A DNA stretch of 64,000 bases from Ramlibacter humi (GTDB lineage: Bacteria > Pseudomonadota > Gammaproteobacteria > Burkholderiales > Burkholderiaceae_C), in the NCBI RefSeq assembly GCF_004681975.1, contig NZ_SMLK01000003.1:310001-374000 (forward strand), in the 5' to 3' direction. The notes beneath the pieces are model-generated. The model had not been told where the DNA came from and made no database searches. It saw only the letters and a list, made by a program, of their open reading frames with translations. Position numbers and translations under genes: made by a program. Each line of letters starts with the position of its first letter. The first letter of the stretch is position 1. Positions 11,001 to 19,600 of the stretch are shown here, one piece after another.

Positions 11001-11128
11001 AGGTCGATGTCCGGGAACTGCTGGACCTTCATCGCCTTGAAGCCCAGCAGGCCGCCGAACGTGAGCAACACGAACAGCATCACCGCCGGGATCGGGTTGC
11101 GGATGGACCAGGACGAGACGTTGAGCAT
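8015..11128 (-). CDS. RND (HAE1-type) efflux pump inner-membrane permease
   Basis: The 1037-residue product is full length for a drug-type RND antiporter. It has TM1 at about 12-30, a large periplasmic porter domain, TM2-6 from about 340, a second periplasmic loop after PLLPAGFIPPDDN, and a closing helix bundle. The TM4 proton-relay pair is Asp405-Asp406 in GILVDDAIVEVENI, and LLVEYAIMARTEHGMSRWEA is the matching second-half motif. The short basic C-terminal tail overlaps the convergent CMD gene by four bases. It is third in an operon with its adaptor and outer-membrane factor. Substrates cannot be read from the sequence, and no regulator gene is adjacent. Confidence 0.93.
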   Translation of the reverse strand: MLNVSSWSIRNPIPAVMLFVLLTFGGLLGFKAMKVQQFPDIDLPTVVVTASLPGASPGQLETDVARKLENAMATLQGLKHLYTKVQDGVVTITAEFRLEKPVQEAVDDTRSAVSRVRSDLPADLRDPIVTKMDLAGQPVLAFTIASPQMDEEALSWFVDNDISRRLLAVKGVGAVNRVGGVSREVRVALDPLRMQGLGISAAEVSRQLRQVQVESAGGRTDLGGGEQPVRTLATVKTAAEIGRIDIALPAAANGAGRRVKLSDIATVSDTIAEPRAAALLNGKPVVGFEVARSRGESEVAVGAAVHQALDELKARRPDIQLTQAFDFVTPVQEEYDGSLHLLYEGAALAVLVVWLFLRDWRATFVSAVALPMSAIPAFLGMYLLGFSINVVTLLALSLVVGILVDDAIVEVENIVRHLRMGKTPYQAAMEAADEIGLAVIATTFTLIAVFLPTAFMSGIAGKFFKQFGWTAALAVFASLVVARMLTPMMAAYMLRPIVKPHQEPRWMPPYLRCVQWALRHRLATSVLAGLFFFGSLALTPLLPAGFIPPDDNSQTQVYLELQPGSTLEQTKAVAEQARGLITKVPHVRSVYTTIGGGAAGGDPFANTGAAEVRKATLTIELDPRGDRPRKQPIENQIRKALEPLPGVRSKVGLGGSGEKYVLVLSGDDPQALQAAAMAVERDLRTIPGLGQIASTASLIRPEIAVRPDFARAADLGVTSAAIGETLRIATAGDYDVALPKLNLSQRQVPIVVKLQDEARRDLQLLERLAVPGSRGPVMLGEVATLQLTGGPAVIDRYDRSRNINFEIELSGQPLGEVADAVQKLPSVRNLPAGVFVREVGDAEVMGELFASFGLAMLTGVLCIYIVLVLLFKDFLHPFTILAALPLSIGGAFVGLLVGNAMLSMPSLIGLIMLMGIATKNSILLVEYAIMARTEHGMSRWEALMDACHKRARPIIMTTIAMGAGMLPIALGMGAADQSFRSPMATAVIGGLITSTVLSLVVIPVVYTIFDDVEGFIRRQAKKLRRHESAASSEPAKG

Positions 11129-11142
11129 GGCGTGCGTCCCGT

Positions 11143-12327
11143 TCAGCGGCTGGCCGCCGGCTTCGCGGCGGAAGCGCGCGAAGCCGCCGCGGCCGGGGCG
11201 GGCGCGGTGTCGGCGACGCGCACCAGGTCGCCGTCGTTCAGGAAGCTGCCGCCGCTGGCGACGATGCGCGCGCCGGCCGGCAAGCCTTCGCCGATCTCCA
11301 CCCGGTCGCCGGCCATGCGGCCCGGCTGCACCTTCACCTGCGACACGCGCTGGTCGTCGTTGACGCGCAGCACGTAACTGAAGCCTTCGCGCAGCACCAG
11401 CGCCGACTGCGGGATGGTCAGCGCGGGGGTCGAGCCCAGCTCGAAGTCGCCGCGCGCGAACATGCCGGCGCGCGCGCTGGCATTGGCGGCGCCCGGCAGC
11501 GGCGTGAGGTCCACGTACACGATGGCCGTGCGCGTCTGCGGGTCCACGCTGGCGCCGAGCGTGCGCACGCGGCCGGCGAGCCTGGCGCCGCTGGCGGCGG
11601 TGACGCTGGCGGTGGTGCCGGGCGCCAGCTTGCCGAGTTCGGCCGACGTCACCTCGGCGCGCCACTCCAGGCGGCCCTGGCGGATCAGGCGGAACAGCTC
11701 GGTGCCGTTGGCCACCACCTGGCCGACAGTGGCCGTGCGGGCCGAGATCATGCCGGCGTCGGGTGCGACCACCAGGCTTTGCGTCAGGCGCACCTGCTGC
11801 ACGTCGAACGCCGCGCGCGCGGCCTGCACGCGGGCCTGCGCGGTCTTCTCGGCCGTGAGGTACTGGTTGATCTGCGAGGCGCTCAGCGCCCCGGTCTGCT
11901 GCAGGCTGCGCGCGCGCTCGGCGTTGGCGGCGGCGTCGGCGGCCGCCGCATCGGCTTCGGCCAGCGCCGCCTTCGCCTGGCCCAGGTCGGCCTTGAGCGT
12001 ATCGGTGGCGAAGGTGGCCAGCACCTGGCCCTTCTCGACGCGGTCGCCCACGTTCACGCGCACTTCGGTGATGCGCAGGCCGCCGGCTTCGGCGCCGATG
12101 CTGGCTTCCTGCCACGCGGCGATGTTGCCGTTGGCCGACAGGCGCACCGGCAGCGGCACGCGCTGCGGCACGGTGGTGGCGACGGTCAGCGCGGGCTTGG
12201 CGCCGGCGGCCTTCTCGTCCTTCTTCGCGGCATCCTGCTTGCTGCCGCGCAGCGCCACGACGGCGCCGATGACGATCGCCACGGCCAGCGCCACCAGGGC
12301 GACGATCTTGGGTCGGGAGAGCTTCAT
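11143..12327 (-). CDS. RND efflux periplasmic adaptor (membrane fusion protein)
   Basis: A 394-residue HlyD/AcrA-family adaptor linking the permease to the outer-membrane factor. It has an N-terminal membrane anchor (about 8-27), a biotinyl-lipoyl-like half-motif (NVGDRVEKGQVLATFATDTLKA), an Ala-rich alpha-hairpin (about 110-170), the second lipoyl half (VVAPDAGMISARTATVGQVV), a beta-barrel, and a C-terminal membrane-proximal domain. The end is Ala/Lys-rich. There is no lipobox, so it is probably held by the N-terminal helix. The ATG at 12325-12327 follows a purine-rich GAGAAG stretch. The gap to the permease start is 14 bases. Confidence 0.92.
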   Translation of the reverse strand: MKLSRPKIVALVALAVAIVIGAVVALRGSKQDAAKKDEKAAGAKPALTVATTVPQRVPLPVRLSANGNIAAWQEASIGAEAGGLRITEVRVNVGDRVEKGQVLATFATDTLKADLGQAKAALAEADAAAADAAANAERARSLQQTGALSASQINQYLTAEKTAQARVQAARAAFDVQQVRLTQSLVVAPDAGMISARTATVGQVVANGTELFRLIRQGRLEWRAEVTSAELGKLAPGTTASVTAASGARLAGRVRTLGASVDPQTRTAIVYVDLTPLPGAANASARAGMFARGDFELGSTPALTIPQSALVLREGFSYVLRVNDDQRVSQVKVQPGRMAGDRVEIGEGLPAGARIVASGGSFLNDGDLVRVADTAPAPAAAASRASAAKPAASR

Positions 12328-12359
12328 GGTTTCTTCTCGCTTGCGTTTCTTCTTGTCGA

Positions 12360-13769
12360 TCAGCGGGCCGCGACGCCTTCCCCGCGCCGCCACCCGCCGC
12401 CTGCCGCCCGGTACAGGCTCACCCACGCGGCCAGTCCTTCGCGCTGCAATCCCACCAGCGCCGTCTCCGCGGCCAGCAGCGTGCGGCGCGCGTCTTCCAG
12501 TTCCACCAGGCTGGCCAGGCCGGCGCGGTAGCGCGCCTCGGTGGCGTTGAACGAATGGCGGTAGTCCTCGGCCGCGATGCGCGCGTTCTCGTTGCGCGAG
12601 CGCGCGCTGTCCAGGGCGATCAGCGCCTGCTCCACCTCGCGCACCGCGTCGCGCACCTTGGCGCGGTACAGCGCCGCCGCTTCGTCGTAGCGGTCGCGCG
12701 CCGCGTCCGAAGCCGCCGCGCGCCGGCCGGCGTCGAACAGCGGCAGCGAGACGGCCAGCGGGCCCACCTGCCACGTGCCGCCGCTGGTGCTGATGCCGTC
12801 GGCGCGCACCGAAGTCAGCGCGATGGATCCCGAGATCGACAGGCGCGGGTAGCGGTCCGCATCCGTGGCGCCCACTTCGGCGCTGGCCGCAGTAACTTCC
12901 TGTTCGGCGCTGAACACGTCGGGCCGCTGCGCCAGCACTTGCGCTGGCAGCGCGGGCACGGTGGCCAGCACCGTGAGCGGCGGCTCGTTCCAGGCCGCGG
13001 CGAGCTTCTCGCGCAGCGCCGGTTCGGGCAAGGCGGTCAGCGCCACCAGCGCCTTCAGCTCGGTTTCGCATGCCGCGCGCTGCTGCGTCTCGCGCGCCGC
13101 GCTCTCGGCCGCGCTGGCGCGGGCCAGCGCCGCGGTCGCGGGCGCGGTGAAGCCGGCTTTCATGCTCAGGTCGGTGAGGCGCGAGGTTTCGCCGCGGGAC
13201 CGCGCGTCGTTGCCCGCGACCACCAGCTGGCGCTGGCACGTGCGCCAGGACAGGTAGCTGTTGGCGGTCTCGGCCGCGACGGCCACGCGCGCGTCGTGCC
13301 AGCCCGCCTCGGCGGCGGCCAGGCGCGCCTGCGCCGCGTCGCGCCGCGCGCCGTTGGCGCCGAACAGGTCCAGCTCCCACGTCGACTGCAGACCCACCTG
13401 AGAGATGGTGGCCGTGGTGCCCAGGAATTCCGCCTGCTGGCTGCCGCGGCTGGTGGAAGCCTGCGCGTCCAGCGTGGGCCACAACGCGGCGGCCGCGGCC
13501 ACGCGCGTGGCTCGCGCCTGCCCGATGCGCGAGCGTGCGGAAGCGACATTGGGGTTGGCGGTCTGCGCCGCGGCGACCAGGTCCACCAGCACCGGGTCGC
13601 CCAATTGCTGCCACCAGCGCTGCAGGTCCGCCTGGGTGCCGCCGTGCGGCAGCGGCGCATACCAGCGATCGGGGACTTCGGCGGCGGTGCCGGACGGGGG
13701 CCGCGGCAACGCGCAGCCTGCCAGCCACGGCAGCAGCGCGGCTGCCGCGATCACACGGAGCTTCTTCAT
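12360..13769 (-). CDS. NodT-family outer-membrane efflux lipoprotein
   Basis: A 469-residue TolC-like outer-membrane channel. The signal peptide ends in the lipobox LAGC (Cys19), so it should be lipid-anchored to the outer membrane. Two related OEP repeats follow, with the RIGQARATRVAAAAALWPTLDA and DRYPRLSISGSIALTS blocks and long helices in each. It is the first gene of the pump operon and is 32 bases ahead of the adaptor. AGAAGGA lies six bases before the ATG. The operon promoter should lie between 13770 and 13872. Confidence 0.92.
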   Translation of the reverse strand: MKKLRVIAAAALLPWLAGCALPRPPSGTAAEVPDRWYAPLPHGGTQADLQRWWQQLGDPVLVDLVAAAQTANPNVASARSRIGQARATRVAAAAALWPTLDAQASTSRGSQQAEFLGTTATISQVGLQSTWELDLFGANGARRDAAQARLAAAEAGWHDARVAVAAETANSYLSWRTCQRQLVVAGNDARSRGETSRLTDLSMKAGFTAPATAALARASAAESAARETQQRAACETELKALVALTALPEPALREKLAAAWNEPPLTVLATVPALPAQVLAQRPDVFSAEQEVTAASAEVGATDADRYPRLSISGSIALTSVRADGISTSGGTWQVGPLAVSLPLFDAGRRAAASDAARDRYDEAAALYRAKVRDAVREVEQALIALDSARSRNENARIAAEDYRHSFNATEARYRAGLASLVELEDARRTLLAAETALVGLQREGLAAWVSLYRAAGGGWRRGEGVAAR

Positions 13770-13872
13770 CGGATCCTTCTCTGGTGCGGGCGTTGGCGCC
13801 CGGGCGCGCGGGCCTGGTGGCACCCGCGGCTTGAAGCAGCCCGAAAGCCTACCATCCCGCGCCGGCGCCAAC

Positions 13873-16608
13873 TCAACCGAAGACGGCGGACCAGAGGGCG
13901 TGGATGGCGTCGCGCTCGGCTTCCAGCGGCGCGGGCGCCACCTGGGTCGAGGCTTCGTCCAGGCGCGCGCGGTGCTGCAGGCGGCGCAGTTCGCGGTACG
14001 CCGCGGCGGCGCGCTGGCCCACCTTCGCGGGCAGCAGTCCCGCGGCTTCGGCGCGCTGCAGCAGCGCGATGTTGCCGACGTTGGGCACCAGCTCGGGATG
14101 CTTGCCCGAATCGGCGAGCACCAGGAACTGCACGGCGAACTCGGCATCGACCATGCCGCCTTCGCTGTGCTTGATGTCGAACAGGCCGGGCTTCACCGGG
14201 TGCGCCTCGCGCACGCGGCTGCGCATGGCCACGATCTCGGTGCGCAGCGCCGCCTCGTCGCGCGGCGCGGTGATGACCGCTTCGCGCACGGCGTCGAAGC
14301 GCGCCTGCAGGTCGGCCCCGCCCAGCACGAAGCGGGCGCGCGTCATGGCTTGGTGTTCCCAGGTCCACGCGGTGTTGCTGCCGCGTCCCTGCTGGTATTT
14401 CGCGTACGCGTCGAACGTGGTGACCAGCAGGCCGGAGTTGCCGTTGGGCCGCAGCGCCGTGTCGATCTCGTACAGGTCGCCTTCGGCGGTCTTGGTGGTC
14501 AGCCAGTTGATCAGCTTGTGCACGAACGCGCCGTACACCTCCTGCGCGCGTTCGTCCTGGTCGTCGAAGACGAACACGATGTCCAGGTCGCTGCCGTAAC
14601 CCAGCTCTTTGCCGCCCAGCTTGCCGTAGCCGATGATGCCGAAGCAAGGTTCGTCGCGGTGGCGCGACTTCAGCCGCTGCCAGCACCAGCGCGTGGTGAC
14701 GCGCAGCACCGCGTCGGCCAGCGCGCTCAGGTCGTCGGCCACCTGTTCGACGGTGAGCCGCCCTTCGACGTCTCGCGCCAGCGTGCGGAACACCTCGGCG
14801 TGGTGCGCGCGGCGCAGCAGGTTCAGCAGCGACTCGTCGTCGTCCTCGTTCGTGCGGCGCAGCGCGCGCAGGCGCTCTTCCAGCTCCTGCTCGAAGGCTT
14901 GCGCGTCGAATCGCTCCGCATAGAGCGCTTCGCTCGCCAGTTCGTCGATCACGCCGGGATGGCGCAGCAGGTAGCGTGCGGGCCAGCGCGCCGCGCCCAG
15001 CAGGCGCAGCAATCTTTCGTGCACGCCGGGGCGCTCCAGCAGCAACGCGAGATAGCTCTCGCGCCGCAGCAGCGGTTCCAGCCAGTCGGCCATGCGCACC
15101 GCTGCTTCTTCGCTGACGCGCCCTTCCAGCAGCCACTGGCCGGTGCGCGCGATCAGGCGCGAGAGGCGGTTGCGCGCGTCCTCGCGCAGCGCCAGCACGC
15201 GCGGGTGGTCGCGCCAGCGGCCGATGCGTTCGCGCAGCTGCCCGGGCAACTGCTCGCAGAGGGCATCGAGATCGGGCGCCGCGGCCTTGCCGCCCTTGGG
15301 GCCGCCGCAGGTCTTGCAGCCTTCGTTGGCGCCCAGCAGCTTGTCGAATTCCTGCGCGACGAATTCGCGGTGGCCGTCCAGCTCGTGCAGGAACGGGCAG
15401 CATTCGGCGTAGCCCATGGTGCGCGCGATCCAGCCCAGGTCGCCGTCGCCTTCGTCGCAGCCCATGGGCAGCACGTGCGTCTGCTGGTCGTCCAGGTACT
15501 GGATGCGGTGCTCGACGCGGCGCAGGAATTCGTAAGCGCGGGCCAGCGATTGCGCCGTGGCCTCGGGCATCAGCCCCGCGGCCGCGACGCGCTGCAGCGC
15601 TTCCAGCGTGGGGCGCGTGCGCAGTTCGGGGAACTGGCCGCCGCGCACCACCTGCAGCAGCTGCACGATGAATTCGATCTCGCGGATGCCGCCGCGCGAG
15701 AGCTTGACGTCGTTGGCGCGCTCGGGCCGGCCGGCGCTGCGGCGCGCGGCGTGCTCGCGGATCTGCCGGTGCAGCACCCGCAGCGAATCGAACACGCCGT
15801 AGTCCAGGTAGCGGCGGAACACGAACGGCAGCACCACGGAACGCAGCGCCTGCGCCGAGCCGTCCTTGATCCAGGCGCGCGGCGCCACCACGCGGCTCTT
15901 GAGCCAGGCGAAGCGTTCCCACTCGCGGCCCTGCACCAGGAAATATTCCTCCAGCGCGTCGAGCGAAACGACCGGCGGCCCGGAGTTGCCGTTGGGCCGC
16001 AGCGCCAGGTCGACGCGGAAGACGAAGCCGTGCTCGGTGGTCTCGCCCACCAGCGCGTACACATGCCGCACCGCCTTGGCGAAGAATTCCTGGTGGCTGA
16101 GGCGGCCGCGGCCGTCGACCCCCGCCGTTTCGCCTTCGTGGTCGTAGACGTAGATCAGGTCGACGTCGCTGGAGACGTTCAGCTCGCGCGCGCCCAGCTT
16201 GCCCATGCCGATGATCCACAGGCGCGCCGGCTGGCCGTCGGGGCCCAGCGGCCGGCCGTGCACCGTTTCCAGCTCGGCCAGCGCGTGGCGCAGGGCGGCG
16301 TCCAGGGCGAACTCGGCCAGCAGCGTGACGGAAAGGGTGACCGTGGCCAGCGGCGCCTGCTCGTCGCAGTCCAGGCGCGCGAGGCGTTCCAGCACCAGCT
16401 GGCGCAGGATGCGCAGCGCCGCGCCGGTGTCGTGGCCGCGCGCCAGCAACGCTTCGTAAGTGGACTGCAGCGTGTCGCGGCTGGGTGCGCCGGGAGGCAG
16501 CAGGTCCATTTCCGCGGCGTAACGGCGGCGGATGCGCTGGACGAACCGGGAGAAGGCGGAACCCTGCGCGGCCACCGGCATCTCACCCGCTTGCGCACCG
16601 GGGCTCAT
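13873..16608 (-). CDS. glnE: Bifunctional glutamine synthetase adenylyltransferase/adenylyl-removing enzyme
   Basis: Adenylylates and deadenylylates glutamine synthetase under PII control. The 911-residue product has the two expected nucleotidyltransferase domains: the N-terminal one with GMGKLGARELNVSSDVDLI and the C-terminal one with GYGKLGGKELGYGSDLDIVFVFDD. Each is followed by ALRPNGNSG and a C-terminal helical DUF294/GlnD-type region (LSRGGIREIEFIVQL; KHSEGGMVDAEFAVQFL). Between them, around residue 440, is a short Cys-containing loop (CKTCGGPKGG) that I do not recognise as standard. The start codon lies only 24 bases from that of divergent yhdP. Confidence 0.95.
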   Translation of the reverse strand: MSPGAQAGEMPVAAQGSAFSRFVQRIRRRYAAEMDLLPPGAPSRDTLQSTYEALLARGHDTGAALRILRQLVLERLARLDCDEQAPLATVTLSVTLLAEFALDAALRHALAELETVHGRPLGPDGQPARLWIIGMGKLGARELNVSSDVDLIYVYDHEGETAGVDGRGRLSHQEFFAKAVRHVYALVGETTEHGFVFRVDLALRPNGNSGPPVVSLDALEEYFLVQGREWERFAWLKSRVVAPRAWIKDGSAQALRSVVLPFVFRRYLDYGVFDSLRVLHRQIREHAARRSAGRPERANDVKLSRGGIREIEFIVQLLQVVRGGQFPELRTRPTLEALQRVAAAGLMPEATAQSLARAYEFLRRVEHRIQYLDDQQTHVLPMGCDEGDGDLGWIARTMGYAECCPFLHELDGHREFVAQEFDKLLGANEGCKTCGGPKGGKAAAPDLDALCEQLPGQLRERIGRWRDHPRVLALREDARNRLSRLIARTGQWLLEGRVSEEAAVRMADWLEPLLRRESYLALLLERPGVHERLLRLLGAARWPARYLLRHPGVIDELASEALYAERFDAQAFEQELEERLRALRRTNEDDDESLLNLLRRAHHAEVFRTLARDVEGRLTVEQVADDLSALADAVLRVTTRWCWQRLKSRHRDEPCFGIIGYGKLGGKELGYGSDLDIVFVFDDQDERAQEVYGAFVHKLINWLTTKTAEGDLYEIDTALRPNGNSGLLVTTFDAYAKYQQGRGSNTAWTWEHQAMTRARFVLGGADLQARFDAVREAVITAPRDEAALRTEIVAMRSRVREAHPVKPGLFDIKHSEGGMVDAEFAVQFLVLADSGKHPELVPNVGNIALLQRAEAAGLLPAKVGQRAAAAYRELRRLQHRARLDEASTQVAPAPLEAERDAIHALWSAVFG

Positions 16609-16611
16609 AAT
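16606..16611 (+). promoter_or_regulatory. Candidate -10 box for the yhdP operon inside the glnE start
   Basis: CATAAT, 21 bases before the yhdP ATG; it overlaps the glnE initiation codon. With only 24 bases between the divergent genes, each promoter must extend into the other coding sequence. No clear -35 was found. Confidence 0.3.
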
Positions 16612-16632
16612 TCCTGCCACCTCGTAGTCTTC

Positions 16633-19600
16633 ATGAACGATTCGCCGCCGCTTCCCTCGGGCCTGCTCAAGGTCTATGCCGCCTGCGCGAAGTGGTTCCT
16701 GTGGCTCCTGGCCACCGCCTGGCTGCTGTTGCTGCTCGCCTGGGGCGCGCTGCACGCGTGGATTGTGCCGCGAATCGGCGAATGGCGTCCCCAGCTGGAA
16801 ATGCAGGCCTCCAGGGCCCTGGGAATCCCCGTGCGCATCGGGTCCGTCAGCGCCACGCGCGACGGCCTCGTGCCCTCGCTGCAGCTGGAATCCGTGGTGC
16901 TGCTGGATGCCGGCGGCCGCGAAGCCCTGCGCCTGCCGCGCGTGGAGGCCGCGCTGTCGCTGCGGTCTTTGTGGAACCTGGGCTTCGACCAGCTGTACAT
17001 CGAAAGGCCGGAGCTGGACGTGCGCCGCGGCAAGGACGGCCACGTCTTCGTCGCCGGCCTGGACCTCGCGCGCGGCGGCCAGGACGACGGCGGCGGCGCC
17101 GACTGGTTCTTCCAGCAAGCCGAATTCGTCATCCGCGGCGGCACCGTGCGCTGGACCGACGAGCTGCGCGACGCGCCGCCGCTGCAGCTGGCCAACGTCG
17201 ACCTGGTGATGCGCAACTCCGCGCGCCGCCATTCGATGCGCCTGGACGCCACCCCGCCGACGGCCTGGGGCGACCGCTTCACCGTCATGGGCATGTTCCG
17301 CCAGCCGCTGCTGTCCGGGCGCGCCGGCCGCTGGCAGGACTGGAGCGGCCAGCTGCACGCCGACTTCCACCGCGTCGACCTGGCCGAGCTGCACCGGTAC
17401 GTCCAGCTGCAGGTGCGCATTGACAGCGGCCGCGGCGCCGTGCGCGCCTGGGCCGACGTCGACCGCGGCCAGGTGGTCGGCGGGGTGGCCGACGTGTCGG
17501 CCGCCGACGTGTCCACCACGCTCGGGCCTTCGCTGCAGCCGCTGGCCCTGGCCTCCGTCTCCGGGCGCCTGGGCGGCAAGCGGCTGCCCGGCGGCTGGGA
17601 GCTGCAGGCCAGCGAGCTGCAGTTCGTCACCGCCGAAGGCCAGCGCTGGCCCGCCGGCAACGTGTTCGCCTCGTTCGACGAAAGCGGCAAGGAAGGCGGC
17701 AGCGGCGAGTTCCGCGCCGACCGGCTGGACCTGGGCGCGCTGGGCCAGCTGGCGGGCCGGCTGCCGCTGGGCGACGCCACCCATGCCGCGCTGGACCGCT
17801 ACGCGCCGCAGGGCGTGGTGGAGAACGTGCAGGCGCGCTGGCAGGGCCCCTGGCAATCGCCGCGCAAGTACCAGGCCAAGGGCCGCATCAGCGGCCTGTA
17901 CGTGGCTTCGGCGCCGCACGAACCGGCGGACGGCAAGCACGCCGCCGGCACGCCCGGCGTGCGCAACGCCAGCATCGACTTCGACTTCAGCGAGTCGCGC
18001 GGCAAGGCCCGGCTGTCGCTGGCGGGCGGCGCGCTGGAGCTGCCCGGCGTGTTCGAGGACCCGGTCCTGCCCTTCGACCAGCTGTCCACCGACGTGCAGT
18101 GGACGCTGGACGGCGACCGCATCTCGGTCAACGCCGCGAACCTGCGCTTCGCCAACGCCGACGCGCAGGGCGAAGGCGAGGCCAGCTGGCGCACCGGGGC
18201 CGACCCGCAGCACCGCTTCCCCGGCGTCATCGACCTGAAAGGCACGCTGGCGCGGGCCAACGGCGCGCGGGTGTGGCGCTACCTGCCGCTGGTGGTGCCG
18301 CAGGACGCGCGCGAGTACGTCCACCAGGGCGTGGCACAGGCCGACGTGACGGACGGCAAGTTCCGCCTGCAGGGCGAACTGAACCATTTCCCGTTCCGCA
18401 CCGGCCCGGGCGATTTCCACGTCAGCGGCCACGTGCGCAACGCGACCTTCGCGTTCGCGCCGCGCGGCGTGGTGAAGACGGCGGGCCTGCCCTGGCCCAC
18501 GCTGCAGCAGCTGTCGGGCCACCTCAGCTTCGACAAGGGCGGCATGACGGTGGACGACGTGGACGGCCGCTTCGCCGGCGCGCCGGGCCTGCGCGTGAAG
18601 GCGCGCGCCGAGATCCCGGACCTCGCGCACACCGTCGTCGGCGTCGACGGCGAGGTGCAGGGCCCGCTGGCCGAGGCGCTGGCCATCGTGCAGCGCTCGC
18701 CCATTTCCGCCTTGGCGCAGGACGCGCTGGGGCAGGCCAGCGGCAACGGCAACGCCGACGTGAAGCTGGCGCTTTCCCTGCCCATCTCGCAGATGGCCCG
18801 CAGCACGGTGCAAGGCACCGTCACGCTGGCGGGCAACGACGTGCAGATCACGCCGGACACGCCGGCGCTGCAGCGCGCCCGCGGCGTGGTGACGTTCAAC
18901 GACCGCGGCTTCGCGCTGGCGGGCACGCAGGCGCGGGCCTTCGGCGGCGACGTCCGCATCGAAGGCGGCACGCGCACGCCGGCCAACGGCGGCGAGACCA
19001 CGGTGCAGATCCGCGCGCAAGGCGTGGCCACCGCCGAAGGGTTGCGGCAGGCCCGCGAGCTGGGCTACATCGCCCGCCTGGCGAAGCAGGCCACCGGGTC
19101 GGCGCCGTACGCGGTGGCCGTCAACTTCCGCCGCGGCAAGCCGGAGGTGCTGGTCACCAGCAGCCTGCAGGGACTGGCGATCGACCTGCCCGCGCCGCTC
19201 ACCAAGGCGGCGAACGAAGCCCTGCCCCTGCGCTACGAGAACATGGTGATGCCCGGCACGGCCGGCGGGCCGCTGCAGGACTGGCTGGCGGTGGAAGTGG
19301 GCAAGCTGGTGTCGGTGAACTACGTGCGCGACATCTCGGGCGCCGAACCGCGCGTGCTGCGCGGCGCCATCGCGCTGAACCTGCCGCCCGGCGAAACCGC
19401 CGTGCTGCCCGAGCAGGGCGTGACGGCCAACGTGCGACTGGGCACGGCCAGCATCGACGCCTGGGAGCAGGTGCTCGACGGCGTGGCCGTCGCGTCCAGC
19501 CCGTCGCGTCCGGGCGCCGGCACCGCGGCGCCGCCGTCGAACGCATCGGGCTACCTGCCGAACATGCTGGCGCTGCGCGCACGCCAGATCACGGTGGAGG

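Noticed and set aside
7775-11377. Very long plus-strand open frame across the RND operon
   Set aside because: It is antisense to well-conserved pump genes, has Gln/His/Arg-rich composition typical of GC-rich shadow frames, and shows no domain.
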